Assembly (NCBI GenBank): GCA_964642165.1
Contig: CAZXOC010000226.1
Span: 1 to 12,464 of the forward strand
Direction: 5' to 3'
DNA: 12,464 bases
From: CAYRVX01 sp964642165
GTDB taxonomy: Bacteria > Planctomycetota > Phycisphaerae > SM23-33
Shown here: positions 7,240 through 12,464 of the stretch, piece after piece
Position numbering within the stretch: position 1 is the first letter of the stretch
How the letters are laid out: each line of letters starts with the position of its first letter
Notes under the pieces: generated by a model
What the model was told of the DNA's origin: nothing
Seen by the model: only the letters and a program-made list of their open reading frames with translations
Databases searched by the model: none
Translations under genes and position numbers: made by a program

Positions 7240-8372
7240 TTATCCGGCCGCGGCGCGCTGGCGCCCCGCCAGGCGGATGCCGAAGCGCTTCGCCACGTCC
7301 TCGACGAACGGCTTGTGCTTCGCCGGCGCCGCGCCGTGCCAGGCGGCCAGGTAGCTGGCGAAGCTCGCCCCGGCATCGGGCCTGGCGAGGTTCAGGAAGC
7401 CGACGGCCTCCCAGCGGGCGGGGGCGGCCTCGAGAAGCGGCAGGAGCTGCTTGGCCACCAGCCGGTTCTTCCTGCGATCGTAGGCGTCCCGGCGCAGCAC
7501 GCCTTCGTTCAGCCGGTACCACTGCGCGAGCGTCTGCCCCGGCGCCAGCGCGGTGCTGTCCCGGCGGCGGGCGGCGGCGGCGTACTTCGCCAGCGAGGCG
7601 GCGTAGTCCTTCCAGTGCGGGTACGGCGGCGCGGTCGGCCACGACCGGCCCATCTCGGCCACGGCGTAGAGGCTGGCCGCCTCCGCCAGCGACTCCTCGA
7701 ACCACTGGTTCTTGTTGGTCACCCGCCGGGCGTAGTTCGTCAGGACGTGGCAGAACTCGTGGGCGAACTGGTAGGCGAACTGGGACCAGTAGCGGCCGTC
7801 CACGTCGAGCTTGACGACGTACTCGCCGCGCGGCCCGCGAGCGTCGAGCGTGATCGGCCCGCTCTTGCCGCGGCGGACGATGACGGGCGCCAGGCGCCGC
7901 CGCGGGAAGTGCTTCCACAGCTCGCCGGCGGCCGAGAGAAGGACCTTCNNNNNNNNNNNNNNNNNNNNNNNNNNNNNNNNNNNNNNNNNNNNNNNNNNNN
8001 NNNNNNNNNNNNNNNNNNNNNNNNNNNNNNNNNNNNNNNNNNNNNNNNCTTGGGCGGCGGTTCGCCCTTGGGCGCCGGCTCGGGCGAGGCCGGGGACTTG
8101 CCCGCGCGGCGCGCCGCCTCGGCGGCCGCCATCTGCTGCCGCATCTGCTGGAGCTGGTCCTGCATCTGCGCCCGCGCCTGATCCATCTCGGCGCGGGTCT
8201 CGGCCAGCTTGGCCCGCAACGCCTCGGCCTCGGCCCGGCTGTCGGCCAGGGCCTTGCGCAGCAGTTCGTTCTCGGCCTTGAGTCGCCGCGCCTCTTCGGC
8301 GTCCCGGGCGAACGCCCCCGCCGGCAGAAGCAGCGCCAGACCCATCCACCACGCCACGAATTTGACGGCCAT
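7240..8372 (-). CDS. Secreted coiled-coil metallopeptidase (HExxH), interrupted by assembly gap
   Basis: The N-terminal part (8372-8049, 108 codons) begins at the ATG preceded by GGGAGAG. It encodes a signal peptide (MAVKFVAWWMGLALLLPAGAFA), a Glu/Ala/Arg/Gln coiled coil (about 24-90) and a Pro/Lys linker. The C-terminal part (7948-7240) encodes the zinc motif HEFCH (7761-7747), followed 16 residues later by WFEESLAEA. The latter is a likely third-ligand region of gluzincin or peptidase-MA-like proteins. The two parts lie in different frames only because the 100 N are a placeholder: continuity requires a true gap of 3n+2 bases. The enzyme probably acts in the periplasm or outside the cell; its substrate is unknown. 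An alternative start 15 bases upstream (8387) has a poorer ribosome-binding site. If the gap hides a stop codon, these could be two genes, but the signal-coil-linker layout argues for one. Confidence 0.75.
7949..8048. other. Assembly gap (100 N)
   Basis: Exactly 100 N, the usual placeholder for a scaffold gap of unknown size. It falls inside the metallopeptidase gene, between the Pro-rich linker and the catalytic domain. Frame arithmetic shows that the true length should leave remainder 2 on division by 3 if the gene is intact, which 100 does not. Confidence 0.98.
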
Positions 8373-8556
8373 GCTTCTCTCCCGCATCGCAATCCCTGCC
8401 GCCGCCCCGCGACGGCCTCCACCTCTCCGACGCTTGGCCCGACGCCGCAGTTCCGGCGTATGCTGAGCCGCATCAGGTGCGTGGAGTGGTTGCCCTGCGC
8501 ATAGACCCCGCTGTTGAGGAGGTGCGTGAGAGCCCCCGATGGGCGTCCGCGCCAGC

Positions 8557-8745
8557 CTAGTCGCGACGGGGGGCCTCCGCCAGCCGCTTGGGCGAGCCGC
8601 TTACGAGCAGGAACCGTCCTTCCTCCTCGAGCCGGCGCTGGAACTGGCGGTAGTGCTCGAACAGCCCATCCCACGTGTTTCCGCAACGAGCCTCGATCTC
8701 GCGTCGGGCCTTCCGAACTTCCTCCACGATCGGGTCCCTATCCAT
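8557..8745 (-). CDS. Small partner protein of PIN-domain toxin-like protein
   Basis: The product has 62 residues. The ATG at 8745 lies inside the end of the PIN gene (8-base overlap), so translation is probably coupled. The sequence starts with MDRDPIVEEVRKARREIEARCG, followed by a helical W-D-x-L-F-E-H segment and a basic tail (SPKRLAEAPRRD). I recall DPIVEEVR-type small proteins as a widespread, usually unnamed family found next to this class of PIN protein, where they are likely antitoxins or accessory factors. That role is inferred from position and size. Predicted structure is mostly alpha-helical and highly charged, as in many antitoxins. An earlier in-frame start (8808) would overlap the PIN gene by about 70 bases and has no support. 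A single-gene origin outside a toxin-antitoxin context is possible. Confidence 0.7.
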   Translation of the reverse strand: MDRDPIVEEVRKARREIEARCGNTWDGLFEHYRQFQRRLEEEGRFLLVSGSPKRLAEAPRRD

Positions 8746-9220
8746 CGGCAAGCTCCAGGTGCTCTTCGGGCGTGCAGATCTCGGGTGTTGCGAGGCCGTG
8801 CCTCTCATTGATGCCGCGGACGATCGCGCGGATCTTCTCGTTGGCGATGTGCCGGCAGTTCCAGGTCACCAGGCAGTCCATGCCGTGGTGAGTAGCCAGG
8901 GCAACGTGCACCGCGTCGGCTCGCGCGCGCTCGGGCAGGGGCGAGGCGTCGAAGTACTCCGACGCCAGGGCGCGGGCTTCTTGGGGGACGCGAAGGACCG
9001 CGAACCCCTCGATGCTCTGGAGACGCTTGTGTGCCTCGGCCGGATCGCCCGCCGAGATCTCCTCCACGACCAGGAGAGAAACGAATGGCTGGAACTCCGG
9101 CAGGCTCCGTTCCCACCACGCCGCCGTGGTCGCCTGGTGTCCCGCCACGACGACGCTCTGGCTGGGCCTGGCGACGAGGTAGCTGATGACACTGCTCTCG
9201 ATGTAGACGCTTGGCTTCAC
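8738..9220 (-). CDS. PIN-domain protein, VapC-like putative ribonuclease toxin
   Basis: The product has 160 residues. It begins VYIESSVISYLVARPS, the first acidic strand of a PIN domain, with E8 in place of the more common Asp. The other candidate acidic metal ligands are E53 or E54 (VVEEI) and D102 (RADAVHVALA), followed by the LVTWNCRHIAN segment at 118-127. The family is known for Mg-dependent cleavage of RNA, often tRNA or rRNA, and for toxin-antitoxin pairing. The start is GTG at 9220. It is the only option, as an in-frame TGA sits at 9235-9233. No ribosome-binding site is visible. A TATACT (9232-9227) lies only 6 bases before the GTG, so a leaderless or near-leaderless transcript is possible. 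The gene order is toxin first and partner second, opposite to classic vapBC. Confidence 0.85.
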   Translation of the reverse strand: MKPSVYIESSVISYLVARPSQSVVVAGHQATTAAWWERSLPEFQPFVSLLVVEEISAGDPAEAHKRLQSIEGFAVLRVPQEARALASEYFDASPLPERARADAVHVALATHHGMDCLVTWNCRHIANEKIRAIVRGINERHGLATPEICTPEEHLELADG

Positions 9221-9326
9221 GAAGCCAGTATATCACGCCCCGCCTTCACGAGCACGCGCGGCGCACCCTCGCCCGGAGGCCTTCCGCGAAGTGTCAACGG
9301 CTCGGGCAGCGCATCGTCCTGGAGCA

Positions 9327-9459
9327 GACGCGCGGCGGGGCGAAGTCGATCACCTGCTTGCTGAACGACTCGCCGTCCCACTTGAGGTAGTGGATGCCCA
9401 CGTCGTCGCCGCCGCCGGGGTCGTGGCCGCAGTGGGCGCGGTAGTCCTCGGGGGCCTCG
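9327..9459 (-). pseudogene. FG-GAP gene remnant, partial copy of the gene at 11433-12464
   Basis: Bases 9327-9444 match 11544-11661 with three mismatches (9340, 9386, 9392) and no indels. The encoded peptide keeps YRAHCGHDPGGGDDVGI and KWDGESFSKQVIDF. All three differences change an amino acid (Gly to Ala, Phe to Leu, Tyr to His relative to the full gene). Bases 9444-9459 match 11934-11949 exactly, both coding EAPED, as though 273 bp had been removed in frame. The fragment has no start of its own. It lies in the reading frame of the pseudopilin, beginning just past that gene's TAG (9492-9494), with the next stop at 9294-9296. It is best read as a degraded duplicate, though a readthrough extension cannot be excluded. 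Confidence 0.7.
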
Positions 9460-9491
9460 GGCAGGACCGCCGCGGCGGACCCGCCCGCCCG

Positions 9492-10541
9492 CTATTTCGG
9501 ATCCCAGTATTCCCGGGCGTTCTCGGGGTCGTTGGGGTTGATCGTGTCGGGGCTCATGAGTCGTACGCCTCCGTCGGCGAAGAGCACGTTGCACTTCTCG
9601 AAGTGCCTGGCAAAGGTCGGCGGAGCCTTCGGGGCTTCCGGGTCCGGGTCCCAGTAGCTCAGGTGTTGGGCACGGTCCGTCCCCTCGTCGTCGTAGGTGG
9701 AGCCGACGGCAACCGTTCGCTCGTAGTCCAGGGCCAGGAGCTTCCGCGTGGCGGAGACGATCTCGGCCGACATGGAGTTCATGCCGTAGCTCGAGTTGCC
9801 GCCGTAGCACGGGATGGAGGCCTTCGCCCCCACCCTCGGGCTGGGGATGAGGACCTTTCTGTCGGGGTCCTTCTTGCAGACGTTGAAGGTCATGCCCGAC
9901 GCGCGAACCATCACGGTGAACTGGATCTGCGTCGCGGTGTAGTGCGCTTCGAGGATCACGTCGTAGAAGTCCTGGTCTCCCCCGCCCCACGGCGCGGTGT
10001 CCTCGAAGGTGAAGTACACGGTGTAGGGGTCGTCGTCCTCGACGTAGCCTGTCTTCGTGTAAACGCCCTTGTAGGAAGTGGTGACCCCTTCTCCGGAGAC
10101 CTTCATGAACTCCTTGTACTGCGTCCTGGACATCTTCCAGATCCATTGGTCGGAGTCCGCCTGGTCCAGGTACACGTCCCACACGAAGTTGCCCCCATGG
10201 AAACACTCGATGCAGACGCCCTTCAGCCCCCCGCCGGGATCGGGCGCCGGGTCGCGGTCTTCCGGGCAGATGAACACGCTCGTGTCGTTCGACACGAACG
10301 AACGCAGGGCGTTCTGCCAGCCGAGCGGGGGCAGCCCGCGCCCTAACCCGGCGGCCAGGCTCGCGCTCCGCGTCGCGCAGGCCTGCCCGATCTTCTCCAG
10401 GTGCGAGGCGCACTCGACCCGCCGCTGAACCGTGATGGCCCTCGTGAAAAACGGCAGGACGGTCGCCGCAAGCAGCCCGATGACGGCGATCACGGTGACG
10501 AGCTCCGCCAGCGTGAAAGCATGTCTCTTCGGCCGGTCCAT
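9492..10541 (-). CDS. Type II/IV pseudopilin with H-X9-DG signature
   Basis: The product has 349 residues. It has a basic prepilin leader (MDRPKRHA) then FTLAELVTVIAVIGLLAATVLP, the class III N-terminal methylation helix, with Glu at mature position 5 (E13). The residue before the cleavage site is Ala8, not the usual Gly. The C-terminal region has the H-X9-DG motif (H313, D323, G324), the hallmark of planctomycete and PVC pseudopilin-like proteins. FICPEDRDPAP near residue 90 is also typical of these. Such proteins are thought to be processed by PilD-type peptidases and assembled at the envelope; the function of the large expanded families is not known. ATG 10541 has AGGAG 9 bases upstream, embedded in the end of the HEAT gene, which stops 4 bases before. 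Co-transcription and probable translational coupling follow. The TAG stop is followed in frame by the FG-GAP remnant. Confidence 0.88.
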   Translation of the reverse strand: MDRPKRHAFTLAELVTVIAVIGLLAATVLPFFTRAITVQRRVECASHLEKIGQACATRSASLAAGLGRGLPPLGWQNALRSFVSNDTSVFICPEDRDPAPDPGGGLKGVCIECFHGGNFVWDVYLDQADSDQWIWKMSRTQYKEFMKVSGEGVTTSYKGVYTKTGYVEDDDPYTVYFTFEDTAPWGGGDQDFYDVILEAHYTATQIQFTVMVRASGMTFNVCKKDPDRKVLIPSPRVGAKASIPCYGGNSSYGMNSMSAEIVSATRKLLALDYERTVAVGSTYDDEGTDRAQHLSYWDPDPEAPKAPPTFARHFEKCNVLFADGGVRLMSPDTINPNDPENAREYWDPK

Positions 10542-10545
10542 TTCT

Positions 10546-11214
10546 TCAGGCTCCTATGTCTCCCGGCTGCGCGAAGCGTTCGTAGAACCACGGCCACAAC
10601 TGGCGGATCCTCTGGAGGGCCTCGCGCCGACGGGCGGGGGGGTCGCCGGCCCGGTAGCGGAAGTCGACGACCATGATCCTTCTCAGGGCGACCCCGGCGC
10701 GGGCCCGCAGGAGGGTCGAGGAGTCCTCCATGGCCTCGATGATGGCCGGTCCGGCGTCCCAGAACCTCATTTCTCCGAGGCGTTCGGCCGCCGCGGCGCG
10801 CACTTCGGGCAGCTCGTCGCGGTTGGACAGCACGTCGATCAGGAATTGCGGGTCCCCTTCTCGCCCCAGGCGCCCGACGCCGTTCACGGCGGCGTGCCGC
10901 ACCTTCCAGTCCGGGTCGGCGGCCGCCTCCTTGAGGCGAGGGAGGTGCTCGGGCTTCCTCTGGATCGCGATGCGAACCACCTCGCGACGGCGGACAGCGA
11001 CCTCGGAGCGCTCGGATGCCTTCTCGCGCGCGGAGCGGGGCAGATCGGCGGAATCGCCGGCGCGGGGGCGCGCGGCCGGGACATCGCCGGCCGGCGTCTC
11101 GTCGGCGCTGCGGGATTCCCTCCAGGCCGGCACGCCGTGCACCGCCACGTACACCACAGCCAGGAGCGCCACCAAGCCGATCAGGAAGAGCAGACGCCTC
11201 TTGTCGCTCCGCAT
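10546..11214 (-). CDS. Membrane-anchored HEAT-repeat protein
   Basis: The product has 222 residues. A short basic start (MRSDKRR) and one membrane segment (residues 8-26, LLFLIGLVALLAVVYVAV) anchor it, probably with the rest in the periplasm. A charged, Ala/Pro-rich linker (31-75) is followed by about three HEAT-like helical pairs (residues about 89-117, 121-149 and 152-181; PDWKVRHAAVNGVGRLG and PEVRAAAAERLGEM are the clearest). HEAT solenoids bind other proteins and have no catalysis, so a scaffold or adaptor role is the likely one. ATG 11214 has AGGAAGG 8 bases upstream. The gene ends 4 bases before the pseudopilin start and carries that gene's ribosome-binding site, which suggests that the two products work together, perhaps on pseudopilus assembly. 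That link is inferred from spacing only. Confidence 0.82.
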   Translation of the reverse strand: MRSDKRRLLFLIGLVALLAVVYVAVHGVPAWRESRSADETPAGDVPAARPRAGDSADLPRSAREKASERSEVAVRRREVVRIAIQRKPEHLPRLKEAAADPDWKVRHAAVNGVGRLGREGDPQFLIDVLSNRDELPEVRAAAAERLGEMRFWDAGPAIIEAMEDSSTLLRARAGVALRRIMVVDFRYRAGDPPARRREALQRIRQLWPWFYERFAQPGDIGA

Positions 11215-11248
11215 CGAATGGACCTTCCTGACAGGGTCGCGGGGATCC

Positions 11249-11272
11249 CGCGGTCCGGGCCCCGGGACCGCG
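11249..11272. repeat. GC-rich inverted repeat upstream of the HEAT/pseudopilin operon
   Basis: CGCGGTCC (11249-11256) and GGACCGCG (11265-11272) form a perfect 8-bp stem with an 8-base loop. It lies 35-58 bases before the HEAT start codon and about 160 bases past the FG-GAP stop. There is no T-run on either strand, so it is not a standard intrinsic terminator. It could be an mRNA-leader hairpin or an operator. In DNA this rich in GC, a chance stem is also possible. Confidence 0.35.
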
Positions 11273-11432
11273 CGCGCCCGGCGCCTCTGCCATCCTGCAA
11301 TCTACCCCGTCAGCGGCACATCCGCAAGAGGCGGTCAAGATCGGCGCACAGCGCGATCCCGCGGCATAGTAGCCGGTTACCGGGCGCTCGGCCATGCGAC
11401 CCATGTCGCCAAGCCCCGCACGCCCACATGGC

Positions 11433-12464
11433 TCATCCCTCGTTGTAGAACACGTACAGCCCGTCCTTGCCGGGGGCGACGAGGTCGGCCCGGCCGTCGC
11501 CGGTGAGGTCCGCGACGGCGAACTGGATGCCCACCCCCGTGGCGACGCGCGGCGGGCCGAAGTCGATCACCTGCTTGCTGAACGACTCGCCGTCCCACTT
11601 GAAGTAGTAGATGCCCACGTCGTCGCCGCCGCCGGGGTCGTGGCCGCAGTGGGCGCGGTAGCGCTTGCCGGTCACCAGCTCGCAGGCCCCGTCGCCGTCG
11701 AGGTCCACCCACGCCAGGTCGTGGTACTGGCTGTTGTGCGGGTCGATCGGGTGGCGGACCCACGTGCGCTTGCCGCCGCGCAGCCGCTGCTGCCACCAGT
11801 CCAGGCCGTAGGCGTGGCTCTGGCCGACGATCAGGTCATTCAGCCCGTCGCCGTCGACGTCCGCCACCAGGATCGGGCACGAGGCCGAGCCCAGGTCGAA
11901 GTCCTCGTGGAAGGTCCACTCGCCGCCGAACGTGTCCTCGGGGGCCTCGAGCCAGCCCCGGGCGAGGACGAAGTCCCCGCGCCCGCTGCCGGTGATGTCG
12001 CCGAAGCCGAAGCCGTGGCCCTGCTTGCCGGTCCAGATCGTGCGGGCGTCGAAGCGACCCGTCGGCTTGCCGGCGTCGTCCCGGGCGAGCTTGTAGACGA
12101 CGAGCGGCCCGCCGGGGCAGTTGGGCACGACCTCCAGCTCGCCGTCTCCGTCGACGTCCCACGCGCGGGTCGTCTCGATGTTGCCCATCTCGGCGATGAC
12201 GTGCTCGGGCCACTCCTTGGCCGCGTCGCCGGGGTTCTCGCGCCACCGCAGCGTGCAGCCGAACCACCCGCCGGTGATGAAGTCGATCCGCCCGTCGCCG
12301 TTGACGTCCATGGGGATCGTCGAGAAGTCGTCGTAGTACTCCCCGTGGGCCGGCACGTCGCCGATCCGGTGGGCCGTGCGGAAGTCCGGGCCCTCGTACC
12401 AGTACGCCCCCGAGACGATGTCCGGCACGCCGTCGCCGTTGACGTCGAACACCCCGGCCGCCTC
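11433..12464 (-). CDS. FG-GAP/VCBS repeat protein, 5' end cut by window
   Basis: The reading frame is open to the right edge, so the N-terminus and any signal peptide lie outside; at least 343 residues are visible. It contains seven calcium-type repeats with the D-x-[DN]-G-D-G or related core at about residues 7, 53, 103, 156, 202, 254 and 319 (visible numbering). Typical copies are DVNGDGVPDIV, DVDGDGLNDLI and DLDGDGACELV. The fourth (DITGSGRGD) has lost part of the metal-binding pattern. The spacing of 46-65 residues suits a seven-bladed integrin-alpha-like propeller. Such planctomycete proteins are normally secreted or surface-bound, often with sugar or protein ligands. It shares no obvious sequence beyond the repeat core with the PL11-like lyase, and no catalytic residues are evident. 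The TGA stop is at 11433-11435. Confidence 0.88.
   Translation of the reverse strand, partial: EAAGVFDVNGDGVPDIVSGAYWYEGPDFRTAHRIGDVPAHGEYYDDFSTIPMDVNGDGRIDFITGGWFGCTLRWRENPGDAAKEWPEHVIAEMGNIETTRAWDVDGDGELEVVPNCPGGPLVVYKLARDDAGKPTGRFDARTIWTGKQGHGFGFGDITGSGRGDFVLARGWLEAPEDTFGGEWTFHEDFDLGSASCPILVADVDGDGLNDLIVGQSHAYGLDWWQQRLRGGKRTWVRHPIDPHNSQYHDLAWVDLDGDGACELVTGKRYRAHCGHDPGGGDDVGIYYFKWDGESFSKQVIDFGPPRVATGVGIQFAVADLTGDGRADLVAPGKDGLYVFYNEG
11544..11661 (-). repeat. Source copy of the 118-bp direct repeat
   Basis: This segment of the intact FG-GAP gene is repeated at 9327-9444, 2217 bases to the left in the same orientation, with 115 of 118 bases identical. It codes for the residues between the sixth and seventh FG-GAP repeats. 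The two copies bracket the pseudopilin and HEAT genes, so recombination between them would delete both genes. Confidence 0.85.

Noticed and set aside
5115..7814. Long plus-strand open frame opposite the six-repeat envelope protein
   Set aside because: The minus strand carries the export signal, repeats and HEAT motifs; the plus-strand translation has no recognisable domain.
8240..8352. Apparent N-terminal frame joined through the N run to the peptidase domain
   Set aside because: It exists only because 100 N happen to join frames. The signal peptide and coiled coil are in the other frame.
8373..8556. Possible small gene on the minus strand (peptide with THLLNSGVYAQGN)
   Set aside because: No start codon with ribosome-binding site and no family recognised; treated as the leader of the metallopeptidase gene.
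1..12464. CRISPR arrays, tRNA or rRNA genes, integrases
   Set aside because: No regularly spaced repeats, cloverleaf or rRNA-like stretch, and no recombinase or transposase product, were seen on either strand.

Overview
This is a GC-rich (by eye roughly two-thirds G+C) bacterial window that reads as a metagenome or draft-genome scaffold of a planctomycete-like bacterium (Planctomycetota or a close PVC relative). The clues are a pseudopilin with the H-X9-DG signature, a PQQ-type beta-propeller with a cysteine cluster, HEAT-repeat envelope proteins, FG-GAP repeat proteins and a PL11-type rhamnogalacturonan lyase. A run of exactly 100 N (7949-8048) is a scaffolding gap inside one gene. I cannot name a species.

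Layout. On the left, a secreted-type PQQ beta-propeller protein (+, cut by the window start) faces a SAM-dependent methyltransferase (-) across a 239-base non-coding stretch. That stretch holds a short A-rich motif possibly related to REP/IS200 flanks. The methyltransferase is divergent from a PL11-like rhamnogalacturonan lyase (+), with 168 bases between their starts. From 5109 to the right edge everything is on the minus strand. In transcription order (right to left) this is: an FG-GAP repeat protein (cut by the window end), a membrane-anchored HEAT protein, an H-X9-DG pseudopilin 4 bases downstream of it, a short FG-GAP gene remnant, a PIN-domain protein with an 8-base overlap into a small partner protein, a coiled-coil HExxH metallopeptidase interrupted by the gap, and a large envelope protein with six internal beta repeats plus a HEAT-like tail.

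How it fits together. Most products carry a signal peptide, membrane anchor or prepilin leader, or belong to families usually exported. The window therefore looks like a cell-envelope and polysaccharide-handling neighbourhood rather than a metabolic operon. The PL11-like lyase would cut rhamnogalacturonan-I-type polymers, and the FG-GAP and PQQ propellers are plausible surface-binding or scaffold proteins. The HEAT/pseudopilin pair is the tightest envelope operon. The PIN/partner pair is a self-contained toxin-antitoxin-like module.

Most unusual feature. A 118-bp stretch of the right-hand FG-GAP gene (11544-11661) is repeated at 9327-9444 with 3 mismatches and no indels. It lies just after the pseudopilin stop codon and in that gene's reading frame. 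The adjoining 16 bases match a second site of the same FG-GAP gene, as if 273 bp (91 codons) had been removed in frame. I do not see a complete, clearly new multi-gene system. The best candidates for new biology are the FG-GAP remnant behind the pseudopilin, the six-repeat envelope protein, and the PIN/partner module.
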